Origin: Kosakonia sacchari SP1
GTDB taxonomy: Bacteria > Pseudomonadota > Gammaproteobacteria > Enterobacterales > Enterobacteriaceae
DNA: 64,000 nucleotides
Direction: 5' to 3'
Assembly: GCF_000300455.3 (NCBI RefSeq)
Contig: NZ_CP007215.2
Location: 2,604,001 to 2,668,000 of the forward strand
Shown here piece after piece: positions 45,449 to 53,571 of the stretch. How positions within the stretch are numbered: position 1 is the stretch's first letter; each line of letters opens with the position of its first letter. The position numbers were made by a program, and so were the translations under genes. The notes under the pieces are model-generated. The model made no database searches and was not told where the DNA came from. It saw only the letters and a list, made by a program, of their open reading frames with translations.

Positions 45449-46351
45449 CTATTTCCCTGCATTTTTTGGCAGCAAATAATCCGGTGTTGTGCGCCGGGTT
45501 ATTAAGCCAGTGGTTTTAAAATGATATTGATAAGGGCCATCAATATAGAACGGCAACTCAATGATAGCCTTGTGGCTACTGCGTACATCCAGATAAGCAA
45601 ACATCTGGTAAATGGTCAGATCAGGGCAGAAAGCACGATTGTCATCACTGCATATCGTACCGTCATAGCGACTGATTCCATCGTCGTCATATTTCGCCGC
45701 GATTTCACCGCCTTCTACAGGCAGCGTTAATTGACCCTCTGAAACGTAATACATAATTTTCGGGTCGCTAATCACGCCCGCTTTTTCCTTCTGCATCACC
45801 AGAATCGTCGCCTTTGCTTGTTTATAGGGGGGCGATAGTTTTGCGACATCCTCAGACTCCAGCGTATATAGATACGTTTTTTCGCCCCGCATTTCGTCGC
45901 TATCTTCTGATACTTTCCATTTACCCGGCATCGCTGTCTCAAGGTAGGCATTTGCGACAACATAGTAGGCATTAACCCTGCTATCCGTTTCCTTTATATC
46001 TACGCCAGGCTGCATAACGTTTTCAAAAGCAGCCAGCAATGGCGCGGTTTTTAATTTGACGACAGGTTCCGAGGTACTGGCATCCAGTTTCTTGAGCTCA
46101 GGGAGATATTTAGCCCGATATGTATCACGATAAATTGATACGCACTTAGCGTCCTTGGCTACCGCCATTTCATAGTTTTCTAATGCCGTTTTCGTCAGGA
46201 TCATAAGCTGCTGACCATCGCGAATTTCAACACTCTCCACATCCATCGCTGCCGGGCATTTATTTGCCGCGGTTTTAGGTACTGCGTTCGCGCTAAAGCT
46301 CGCGCAGGCCGCAAGCAGCATGGCCGATGCGTAGGTTATTTTTTTGATCAT
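45449..46351 (-). CDS. Exported protein of unknown function
   Basis: 300 residues with a signal peptide (MIKKITYASAMLLAACASFS, then ANA). Cleavage after SANA is likely; LAAC also resembles a lipobox, so a lipoprotein is possible. The mature part has several Cys (NKCPAAM, DAKCVSIY, TICSDDNRAFCPDL) that could form disulfides and is mostly alpha/beta in look. No family recognised. It heads a leftward run with the 89-residue gene and rhs3. The 330 bases upstream to the LexA box contain no gene and should hold its promoter. Confidence 0.7.
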   Translation of the reverse strand: MIKKITYASAMLLAACASFSANAVPKTAANKCPAAMDVESVEIRDGQQLMILTKTALENYEMAVAKDAKCVSIYRDTYRAKYLPELKKLDASTSEPVVKLKTAPLLAAFENVMQPGVDIKETDSRVNAYYVVANAYLETAMPGKWKVSEDSDEMRGEKTYLYTLESEDVAKLSPPYKQAKATILVMQKEKAGVISDPKIMYYVSEGQLTLPVEGGEIAAKYDDDGISRYDGTICSDDNRAFCPDLTIYQMFAYLDVRSSHKAIIELPFYIDGPYQYHFKTTGLITRRTTPDYLLPKNAGK

Positions 46352-46684
46352 GATTCATTCCTGTGTGTATTTATTATCTGTTTGGATTGCGCCTGTATCC
46401 CGCATCGCCAGGCGTTCACGTTAAAATGTTTGCGGCGCTAATTACGCGCAGGACCCGATGATTCGGCTCCGCTCACAAACCGACACGCAGTGGCTCGCGG
46501 CAAGAGAACGCTTCAATGCGCTTGCATCAGGCATAAATGAGATTTTCCCTACGGAGAACAGTCTATTTTCCCCCGCTTTCAGGTACCAGCTTTTGGCGAG
46601 ACTTTTTAGCTAAATTCTTTGCTACTTCAAACATTTCCTAAATGTGACCCGCTGCGCCTCTTGATCAGTGACTGAATTTAGCAA

Positions 46685-46704
46685 TACTGTATATAAATAC
46701 AGTT
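46685..46704 (+). promoter_or_regulatory. LexA (SOS) box of umuDC
   Basis: CTGTATATAAATACAG (46687-46702) within TACTG...CAGTT is a near-consensus LexA operator, 17 bases before the umuD start. It predicts tight SOS control of umuDC. Confidence 0.95.
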
Positions 46705-46720
46705 AACCGAGTTCATCATC

Positions 46721-47155
46721 ATGCAGTTCATCCCATCGACCGAGAGTGATCACCTCATTCCCCTTCCGCTCTTTGCTGAGCGCGTTCCCTGTGGGTTCCC
46801 AAGCCCGGCGCAAGATTATGTCGAAGAGCGGCTTGATTTAAACAAACTGGTGGTTAAACACCCCAGCGCGACTTACTTTGTCAGGGTCAGCGGAGACTCG
46901 ATGATCGGTGCAGGGATTAGCGATGGTGATTTGCTGGTGGTCGATCGCTCATTAACCGCCGGACATGGTGACATTGTTGTTGCGGCGGTTGCCGGGGAAT
47001 TCACGGTGAAGGAGTTGCGGACCCGCCCTGTTCTTCAACTCATCCCGCATAATGTTCATTATGCGCCGATTGTTTTCCATGCTGAGGAAGAGTTACAGAT
47101 CTTCGGCGTCGTGACATTTACATTGAAATCAAACCGACATGTTCGCGCTTGTTGA
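46721..47155 (+). CDS. umuD: SOS mutagenesis protease/regulatory subunit UmuD
   Basis: 144 residues, S24/LexA-like. The self-cleavage pair is Cys24-Gly25 (VPCGFPSP) and the catalytic dyad is Ser60 ([10 protein letters not shown]) and Lys97 (FTVKELR), exactly the E. coli numbering. RecA-stimulated cleavage gives UmuD', which joins UmuC as DNA polymerase V. Its 3' end overlaps umuC by 17 bases, more than the 1-base overlap in E. coli. Confidence 0.95.
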   Translation: MQFIPSTESDHLIPLPLFAERVPCGFPSPAQDYVEERLDLNKLVVKHPSATYFVRVSGDSMIGAGISDGDLLVVDRSLTAGHGDIVVAAVAGEFTVKELRTRPVLQLIPHNVHYAPIVFHAEEELQIFGVVTFTLKSNRHVRAC

Positions 47156-48401
47156 TGTGAATAACTTCTACGCCTCCTGTGAGACGCTGTTTCGTCCGGA
47201 TCTTCAGGGGAAACCTGTCGTTGTCGTGTCCAACAACGATGGGTGCATTATTTCGCGATCGTGTGAGGCGAAGAATCTCGGTATAGACATGGCTGCGCCT
47301 TACTTCAAGATCAAAGATGAGCTTCATCGTCAGAACGTTACGGTATTTAGCTCAAATTATGCGCTGTATGCCGACCTCAGCAATCGGGTTATGTCGACGC
47401 TGTCTGAAATCACCCCCGCCGTTGAGCTTTATTCGATTGATGAAGCTTTTATCGATCTGTCTGGCGTTTCAAACTGTATTTCACTTGAGGCATTCGGCCA
47501 CCAAATTCGTGATCAGCTCCTGAAAAATACCGGTCTGACAACCGGCGTTGGCATTGCACCAACGAAAACCCTCGCCAAGGTGGCCAATTATGCTGCCAAA
47601 AGGTGGGTCAGCTACGGCGGCGTTGTGGATATTTCCTCCCGAGAAAGGCAGCGCAAGCTCCTGTTTCGTGTGCCGATACAGGAGGTCTGGGGCGTGGGAC
47701 GTCGCATCAGTAAAAAGCTGGCGTTAATGGGCATTGAAAACGCGTTGCAACTTGCCGACAGCTCAACCTGGGTTATCCGTAAACACTTTAATGTTGTGCT
47801 GGAACGTACCGTGCGGGAACTGCGCGGTGAATCATGCCTGGCGTTTGATGAATTTATTCCGACTAAGCAGCAAATTATTTGTAGCCGCTCTTTTGGCAAG
47901 CGAATCACGCAGTATTCAGATATGCATCAGGCAATATGCGCCTATGCTGAACGCGCGGCGGAGAAGTTACGCGCTGAACATCAATTCTGCCAATTCATCA
48001 GCGTTTTTATTCGTACCAGCCCGCATGCGGATAATCGCATTTACTACGGAAACAAGGCATCCGTGACATTGATGACGCCAACCAATGATACGCGCGACAT
48101 TATTCGTGCTGCGACAAGCTCGCTGGATCAGATATGGCGGGAGGGGCATCGCTATATGAAGGCTGGTGTGATGCTTGCAGATTTTTTCAGCAGCGGCGTT
48201 GCCCAACTCAATCTATTCGATGAAAACCGCCCCTATGCGAACAGTGCGCTGCTGATGGAAACCATTGATCGTTTAAATACCTCGGGAAGAGGAAGCGTCT
48301 GGTTTGCAGGACAGGGAATTGAAAAAAACTGGGCGATGAAACGCGAAATGCTTTCCCCCGCCTATACCACACGCTATTCCGATCTGCCTGTCGTGAAATA
48401 A
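47139..48401 (+). CDS. umuC: Translesion DNA polymerase V catalytic subunit UmuC
   Basis: 420 residues, Y-family polymerase. Catalytic acidic residues are in [15 protein letters not shown] and [12 protein letters not shown]; the steric-gate Tyr is in NNFYASCE. The C-terminal beta-clamp motif QLNLFDENR is intact. It makes error-prone bypass synthesis with UmuD'2 and RecA. The pair lies between the rhs3 region and the butyrate cluster, not its E. coli location, so it is part of the accessory block. Confidence 0.95.
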   Translation: MFALVDVNNFYASCETLFRPDLQGKPVVVVSNNDGCIISRSCEAKNLGIDMAAPYFKIKDELHRQNVTVFSSNYALYADLSNRVMSTLSEITPAVELYSIDEAFIDLSGVSNCISLEAFGHQIRDQLLKNTGLTTGVGIAPTKTLAKVANYAAKRWVSYGGVVDISSRERQRKLLFRVPIQEVWGVGRRISKKLALMGIENALQLADSSTWVIRKHFNVVLERTVRELRGESCLAFDEFIPTKQQIICSRSFGKRITQYSDMHQAICAYAERAAEKLRAEHQFCQFISVFIRTSPHADNRIYYGNKASVTLMTPTNDTRDIIRAATSSLDQIWREGHRYMKAGVMLADFFSSGVAQLNLFDENRPYANSALLMETIDRLNTSGRGSVWFAGQGIEKNWAMKREMLSPAYTTRYSDLPVVK

Positions 48402-48439
48402 AGACCGTACAGAAACTGTAACGACCTCGATTTGCATCA

Positions 48440-48469
48440 ACAAATGCGCCGACAGTCGGGCGCATTTGT
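48440..48469. terminator. Convergent hairpin between umuC and fabV
   Basis: ACAAATGCGCC pairs with GGCGCATTTGT around GACAGTCG. It lies between two convergent genes and could end both; no strong T-run on either side. Confidence 0.6.
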
Positions 48470-48483
48470 CATATCAGGCATGC

Positions 48484-49677
48484 TTATGCGTGGCTGTACT
48501 CTTTTACCAGCTGGCGCAGATCCAGCTCAGAGGAGTAATCCACGTCCGGCATTGAAAAGCCATTCAATGCATAAAACTCGGTGAGATACCCGGCGAAGTC
48601 ACCAACGGTTTTAAAGTTCTCGGTGGTGACCCGTTTTCTTAGCAACTCCACAGCTTGCTGAACATCCGGGCGCAGCTCGAAATCATCAAGGCGGATCCGC
48701 CGCTCGTCATCCGTGATGACGTTGCCCATTGGCGGGTAAAGGTGGTTCAACATCAGCCTGTGCATCTGCTCAATGCAGGTTTCATGCAACCGCTTCTGCT
48801 TCATTACCTTGTACAGCAACGTAATATATAACGGAAACATAGGGATAAAGGCGCTGGCTTTGGTCACCAGCGCTTTACACACCACCGCATAGGCATGACC
48901 ATTAACGCGCTGGAGCTGTGCGTCAAGATGATCGGCTGTTGCGTGCAGATGGGCTTTCGCCGCGCCTAACGCGCCCTCTTTATAGAGCGGCCACGTTGAT
49001 TTCGGGCCAGTATAAGAGTACGCCACCGTTTTGAATCCCTCGGCCAGCACACCAGCCGCCGACAACATATCAATCCAGCGTTGCCAGTCTTCCCCGCCCA
49101 TGACTTTTACCGTATCGGCAAGTTGTTGTTCGGTCACCAGTTCCAGCGTCTGGTTCACCATCTTGCGGGTTTCCAGGTCAAAACCCGGGCCGGAAAAAGC
49201 TTGCCCGCGCACGCCAAGCGTTGAGGTGTAACGCGTACCATCCGGGCAAATACGCACGCCAGAGGCAACCGAATAGACAAGCAGATCAATGCTGCCGCCA
49301 AACTCCTGCTTAATGTACGCAATCACCTCGTTGCGCGTCGTATCGGAAAAAGCATCCGCGATAAAATTTTTCGCGATAAGCCCTTTCTCATGCGCCCGGC
49401 GACGAAAAAAAATATTGTTATACCATCCGGCGCTGCCCATACCTTTTTCACCCGGACTTTTTTCAAATGAAACGCCAATCGTATCGGCACCGCCACCAAA
49501 GGCTACCGCTATGCGTGAGGCCAGCCCATATCCGGAAGAGGCACCAATCACCAACACCTTGCGCGGACCATAGATTTCCCCATGCGATTCAACATAGTTA
49601 ATTTGTTTATCAATGCCCTGGCGTAAACCTTCAGGATGGCAGTTTTTAGCCACATTGCCTTGAATAATAAGCTCCAT
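48484..49677 (-). CDS. fabV: FabV-type trans-2-enoyl-CoA/ACP reductase (butyryl-CoA formation)
   Basis: 397 residues, the FabV/Ter length. NADH-binding Rossmann motif VLVIGASSGYGLASR (41-55), and the FabV catalytic pair Tyr232-x8-Lys241 (LYKEGALGAAK) with the preceding YSYTGPKSTWP. FabV enzymes reduce trans-2-enoyl-ACP or, as Ter, crotonyl-CoA to butyryl-CoA with NADH, essentially irreversibly and without flavin or Etf. FabI serves fatty acid synthesis in enterobacteria, and this gene is coupled (TGATG overlap) to a MaoC hydratase beside thiolase, ketoreductase, ptb and buk, so a role in butyryl-CoA formation is the better reading. FabV proteins are triclosan-tolerant. Confidence 0.92.
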   Translation of the reverse strand: MELIIQGNVAKNCHPEGLRQGIDKQINYVESHGEIYGPRKVLVIGASSGYGLASRIAVAFGGGADTIGVSFEKSPGEKGMGSAGWYNNIFFRRRAHEKGLIAKNFIADAFSDTTRNEVIAYIKQEFGGSIDLLVYSVASGVRICPDGTRYTSTLGVRGQAFSGPGFDLETRKMVNQTLELVTEQQLADTVKVMGGEDWQRWIDMLSAAGVLAEGFKTVAYSYTGPKSTWPLYKEGALGAAKAHLHATADHLDAQLQRVNGHAYAVVCKALVTKASAFIPMFPLYITLLYKVMKQKRLHETCIEQMHRLMLNHLYPPMGNVITDDERRIRLDDFELRPDVQQAVELLRKRVTTENFKTVGDFAGYLTEFYALNGFSMPDVDYSSELDLRQLVKEYSHA

Positions 49678-50117
49678 CAGTTCACCTCCTCAGCCAGCGC
49701 TTTTTCCAGCGGCGGCAAAACGACGGCTTCACCGACAATAACCTTATCCCCATGCTGATTGGTGCACGTGGTTTTGAGCCGCACCCGGTTTTTTTCACAA
49801 TTAATCGCGATAACTTCCGCCGTCGCCGTAATCGTATCGCCAATAAATGTTGGCTTAATAAACTTGAGGTCTTGTCCGAGATAAATAGAACCGTTACCGG
49901 GTAATTTATTGGCAATGACCGCAGAGATAAGCCCACTCACCAAAATACCATGCACCACGCGTTGCCCGAATATACTTTCCCGCCCTGCACTCTCATCCAG
50001 ATGAACAGGATTGGTATCGCCAGATGCCAATGCAAAATCTGCGACGTCATTATCCGTCAATGTTTTTTTAAACTCTGCACACTGACCAATATGCAAATTG
50101 TGGATTGTATTAACCAT
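49677..50117 (-). CDS. MaoC/PhaJ-type (R)-specific enoyl-CoA hydratase
   Basis: 146 residues, single hot-dog domain. The hydratase-2 motif with catalytic Asp and His is intact (FALASGDTNPVHLDESAG, residues about 28-45), followed by VVHGILVSGLISAVIANKLPG typical of PhaJ. It should interconvert (R)-3-hydroxybutyryl-CoA and crotonyl-CoA, matching the stereochemistry produced by the PhaB-type reductase across the intergenic region. Start at the ATG 50117 behind AAAAGGACG; a GTG three codons earlier is too close to that site. Its stop overlaps the fabV start (TGATG). First gene of the leftward operon. Confidence 0.9.
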   Translation of the reverse strand: MVNTIHNLHIGQCAEFKKTLTDNDVADFALASGDTNPVHLDESAGRESIFGQRVVHGILVSGLISAVIANKLPGNGSIYLGQDLKFIKPTFIGDTITATAEVIAINCEKNRVRLKTTCTNQHGDKVIVGEAVVLPPLEKALAEEVN

Positions 50118-50642
50118 AAAGCACACGTCCTTTTAAATATATTTTGAAAGCGTTTAACGGAAGCAATTAGAGAAACAACTAATTGCATCCATATACACCT
50201 GCTTTTCCCAATTCCGTCAACCCCCATCGAGTTCTCATTAGCTATAAGAGTAACTTTATATTTCTCTTTTCAGATACAGCGCATTGGCAAATCAATTCTT
50301 AAATTAGTTTTTTTTACTTAAGACAAAATCGCAACGCGGAGCCAACCTCATGGCAACTAACAGATAAAAATCCTCTTTATCAACAAGATAAATCCAACAC
50401 CACAAAGAAAGATCTACACGCAATCCTTATTAAAAGCCAAGAAAAAGATCATTATCGACGGAGCAATGACGAATAAAAAAACAAACAGACAAATTCAGAA
50501 AATAAGGTTAATTACGAAAAAATAAGAAGCGATGTAATTCTAAAGCCATCTTTAACAACTTTTAAGTATTGATGCATATCAATACCGCAGAAAGTTCTCT
50601 GCGCATTAATAGTTGAATCATTTAAATCAAAAGGTAATACAA
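50118..50642. promoter_or_regulatory. Divergent control region of the butyrate gene cluster
   Basis: 525 AT-rich bases between the two operons, with no gene. Near the leftward operon is the inverted repeat GCAATTAG-N8-CTAATTGC (50163-50186), a candidate operator or leader hairpin. Near the rightward operon is the FNR box. The middle (about 50280-50540) is A-rich and could be bound by H-NS or hold the leftward promoter; I cannot place that promoter with confidence. Confidence 0.6.
50569..50617 (+). promoter_or_regulatory. FNR box and class II promoter of the thiolase operon
   Basis: TTGATGCATATCAA at 50569-50582 is a perfect FNR consensus (TTGAT-N4-ATCAA). Its centre is 41.5 bases before 50617, and ATTAAT at 50605-50610 sits where the -10 of such a promoter would be (4 of 6 matches). 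The thiolase ATG follows at 50643. Direct observation: the box. Inference: oxygen-repressed, FNR-activated expression. Confidence 0.8.
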
Positions 50643-51830
50643 ATGAAGGACACGGATATTGTCGTTCTTGATTGTGCAAGAACTGCTATCGGCGTACTTA
50701 ATGGTTCTTTGGCAGAAATTAGCGCACCTCAATTAGGCGCTGCGGTGATTAAAGCGCTTCTGGAAAAAACGAGGATTGCGGTAAAAGAGATCGATGAAGT
50801 TATTATCGGCCAGGTCCTTGCCGCAGGCAGCGGGCAAAACCCGGCGCGCCAGACATTAATTCAGGCAGGTATTCCAACCGATGTTCCGGCGCTGACGATT
50901 AATAAAGTATGTGGTTCGGGGTTAAAAGCGCTGCAACTGGCATGGCAGGCGCTGAAATGTGGTGATGCCGAATTAATTATTGCCGGAGGGCAAGAAAGTA
51001 TGAGCCAGGCACCGCATGTTTTACCCCATTCACGCAGCGGCATGAAAATGGGTAACTGGCCAATGCTGGACAGCATGGTGAAGGATGGCCTGTGGGATGC
51101 TTTTCATGATTATCACATGGGCATCACTGCCGAGAATGTGGCCGAAAAATATGCGATCACACGTGAAGAACAGGATGCTTTCGCCCTTGCGTCACAACAG
51201 AAAGCGGCGATCGCGTTAGAAACGCACCGTTTTGCCAGTGAAATTGTTCCGGTTGGCATCACCCGACCTCGTAAAGAGCCCGTCCTGTTTGATACCGATG
51301 AATTTCCCCGTCCGCAAACATCGCGTGAAGGCTTAGCCAAACTCCGGCCAGCCTTTAAAGCCAACGGCACCGTCACCGCCGGCAATGCCTCAGGCGTTAA
51401 CGATGGTGCGGCAATGGTGATCCTGGCTACAGCGAAAAAAGCGCGTGAGCTGGGGATCGCACCGCTGGCCAGGATCGTGGCGTTCGGTACTTCAGGCGTC
51501 TTGCCAGAAATCATGGGAACCGGCCCAATCACGGCGTCTCGCCATGCGCTGGCCAGGTCGAACTGGCAGGTTGATGAGCTGGCTCTTATCGAAGCCAATG
51601 AAGCCTTTGCCGCTCAGGCCATCGCCGTCAACCGGGAAATGGGCTGGGATCTCTCCAGAGTGAATGTCAATGGCGGCGCGATTGCGCTCGGCCACCCTAT
51701 CGGCGCATCCGGTACGCGAATTTTCGTCTCTTTGCTCCATGAAATGCAGCGTAGAAAAAGCAAAAAAGGTCTGGCAACGCTGTGCATTGGCGGTGGAATG
51801 GGCATCGCCGTCACCGTCGAAATGGAATAA
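50643..51830 (+). CDS. Acetyl-CoA C-acetyltransferase (thiolase, PhaA/ThlA/AtoB type)
   Basis: 395 residues, type II biosynthetic thiolase. Nucleophile Cys90 (NKVCGSGLKALQLAW), His351 (NGGAIALGHPIGASG) and Cys381 (LCIGGGMGIA) are all present. It condenses two acetyl-CoA to acetoacetyl-CoA, the entry step of the pathway. The ATG at 50643 follows AAGG; the frame is open ten codons upstream but lacks a site. First gene of a five-gene operon (thiolase, reductase, ptb, buk, small protein) with 2-71 base gaps. Confidence 0.95.
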   Translation: MKDTDIVVLDCARTAIGVLNGSLAEISAPQLGAAVIKALLEKTRIAVKEIDEVIIGQVLAAGSGQNPARQTLIQAGIPTDVPALTINKVCGSGLKALQLAWQALKCGDAELIIAGGQESMSQAPHVLPHSRSGMKMGNWPMLDSMVKDGLWDAFHDYHMGITAENVAEKYAITREEQDAFALASQQKAAIALETHRFASEIVPVGITRPRKEPVLFDTDEFPRPQTSREGLAKLRPAFKANGTVTAGNASGVNDGAAMVILATAKKARELGIAPLARIVAFGTSGVLPEIMGTGPITASRHALARSNWQVDELALIEANEAFAAQAIAVNREMGWDLSRVNVNGGAIALGHPIGASGTRIFVSLLHEMQRRKSKKGLATLCIGGGMGIAVTVEME

Positions 51831-51863
51831 CGCCGCTATGAAGAATGTTTTTAACGTGAGGAA

Positions 51864-52607
51864 ATGATGATGAGTAAAGTTGCGCTTGTAACCGGTGGGA
51901 TCCGCGGTATTGGTGGAAAAATCAGCCTTCGCTTTCTGCTGGAGCATTACCAGGTTATCGCGGTTGATACAGATGCGGATCGTCTGAAAGAGTGGGTTGA
52001 AATGCAGCGCGCAGCAGGGTTTGCCAAAGCCGATGTGATTCGTTGCGACGTCAGCGATTACTCGCAGTGTCAGGACGCGGTCAGCACGCTGCTGAAGCAA
52101 TATGGTCATATTGATGTTCTGGTGAATAACGCGGGTATTACCCGCGATGCAACCTTTAAAAAAATGGATAAATCGCAATGGGATGCGGTTATTCAGGTCA
52201 ACCTGAACAGCATGTTCAATATGACCAAACCCGTTCTGGATAACATGCTGGCAAACCAGCGCGGGCGCATCATTAATATATCGTCGATAAATGGTCAGAA
52301 AGGACAGTTTGGTCAGACTAATTATTCGGCCGCCAAAGCGGGTGTGCATGGTTTCACGAAAGCGCTGGCGCAGGAGGTAGCGCGTAAAAATATTACCGTT
52401 AATACCATATCCCCAGGCTACATCAACACTGAAATGATGCAGGCCATCCCCACCGATGTGCTGGAGGCTATTGTGGCGCAAATTCCCGTTGGTCGCCTCG
52501 GCGAAGCCGATGAAATCGCCGAACTGGCCCTGTATCTCGCCAGTGATAAGGCCGGGTTTATTACCGGCTCCAATATCGCCATCAATGGCGGCCAGCATAT
52601 GTATTAA
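51864..52607 (+). CDS. phaB: Acetoacetyl-CoA reductase, PhaB type
   Basis: 247 residues, short-chain dehydrogenase. Cofactor motif TGGIRGIGG (10-18), NNAG (88-91), catalytic Ser140/141, Tyr154 and Lys158 in SSINGQKGQFGQTNYSAAK, the segment that marks PhaB; ITRDATFKKM and the end NGGQHMY also fit. PhaB enzymes make (R)-3-hydroxybutyryl-CoA, usually with NADPH. No PHA synthase, phasin or depolymerase is nearby, so the product most likely goes to crotonyl-CoA through the MaoC hydratase. Three ATGs in a row begin the gene behind GTGAGGAA. Confidence 0.93.
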   Translation: MMMSKVALVTGGIRGIGGKISLRFLLEHYQVIAVDTDADRLKEWVEMQRAAGFAKADVIRCDVSDYSQCQDAVSTLLKQYGHIDVLVNNAGITRDATFKKMDKSQWDAVIQVNLNSMFNMTKPVLDNMLANQRGRIINISSINGQKGQFGQTNYSAAKAGVHGFTKALAQEVARKNITVNTISPGYINTEMMQAIPTDVLEAIVAQIPVGRLGEADEIAELALYLASDKAGFITGSNIAINGGQHMY

Positions 52608-52678
52608 GGATATGCCATTTCCGGGCCTCACCGGCGATACATCTGGTGAGGCAATATTGGGGACTCAGGATTTTTATC

Positions 52679-53569
52679 ATGCTTGAAAAATTAAGTTCGT
52701 TTGTTGAGCTTGCGCGCAGGAAAAAGCCTAAAATAATTGCCGTGGCCGCAGCAGAAGATTCTCATGCACTCGAAGCCATAAAATGGATCAAAAATGATGG
52801 GCTGGCAGAGGCCATTCTGATTGGTTGCCGGGATAAAATAACCTTGCTCGCCGAAAACCTTAAATTTGATATCAGCCATATGGAAATAATGGATATTCCA
52901 GATAAAGCTGAAGCCTGCAAAGAGGCGGTGCGAGTCGTCAAATCCGGACAAGCGCATATTTTAATGAAAGGGCTTGTCGATAGCGCCATTTATCTGCGAG
53001 CGATTTTAAATAAAGAGACTGGCATCGCGGCATCGCGGCTTGTCACGCAATTAGCCTTTATCGAAAGCCCGCATTATCACAAGCTGTTTGCGATCACCGA
53101 CGCTGGCATCACTATTACACCTGACCAGCGAGATAAAGCCACCATGATTGCCCAGTCGGTTAATGTCCTGCATCAGGTTGGTATTGCAGTGCCCAAGGTC
53201 GCGCTGATTGCCGCCGTGGAGCATATTACGCCCGCAATTGCCGCTACCGTGGATGCCGCGGCGCTGAGTGGCATCACTTACGATAACTGTATTGTTGAAG
53301 GTCCGCTGTCCATCGATCTGGCGTTTAATAAAGCATCCTGCCGACATAAAGGGTTGCATTCCCAGGTTGGCGGCGATATTGACCTGGCCGTCCTTCCGGA
53401 TATCAACAGCGCCAATGTCTTTTATAAAACGGTGATGCAACTTGGCGGAGCATTGAGCGCAAGCACACTGACGGGAACGGCAAAACCAGTGGTATTTACC
53501 TCGCGATCGGACACCGCTAAAACAAAATATTTTGCTATTGCTTGTGCGATTTCTCAATGCAAGGACTGA
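52679..53569 (+). CDS. ptb: Phosphate butyryltransferase
   Basis: 296 residues, phosphate acetyl/butyryltransferase family; the length and the N-terminus (LSSFVELARRKKPKIIAVAAAED) are those of clostridial Ptb rather than Pta. Conserved blocks include LMKGLVDSAIYLRAILN and TDAGITITPD. It converts butyryl-CoA and phosphate to butyryl phosphate and CoA. The start at 52679 follows CAGGA; the stop is two bases before the buk start. Ptb-Buk pairs are hallmarks of butyrate-forming Firmicutes and are unusual in Enterobacteriaceae. Use on other acyl-CoAs (propionyl, isobutyryl) is possible. Confidence 0.92.
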   Translation: MLEKLSSFVELARRKKPKIIAVAAAEDSHALEAIKWIKNDGLAEAILIGCRDKITLLAENLKFDISHMEIMDIPDKAEACKEAVRVVKSGQAHILMKGLVDSAIYLRAILNKETGIAASRLVTQLAFIESPHYHKLFAITDAGITITPDQRDKATMIAQSVNVLHQVGIAVPKVALIAAVEHITPAIAATVDAAALSGITYDNCIVEGPLSIDLAFNKASCRHKGLHSQVGGDIDLAVLPDINSANVFYKTVMQLGGALSASTLTGTAKPVVFTSRSDTAKTKYFAIACAISQCKD

Positions 53570-53571
53570 CT

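Noticed and set aside
50284-50295. Second FNR-like site, TTGGCAAATCAA, for the leftward operon
   Set aside because: The half-sites are only two bases apart instead of four and the left one is imperfect.
50643-52607. Thiolase plus PhaB as a polyhydroxybutyrate synthesis operon
   Set aside because: No PHA synthase, phasin, PhaR or depolymerase in the window, and the following genes are ptb and buk.
51492-52631. Long open frame on the minus strand (379 codons)
   Set aside because: Antisense to the thiolase and PhaB genes, which have full catalytic motifs; composition is that of a reversed coding frame.
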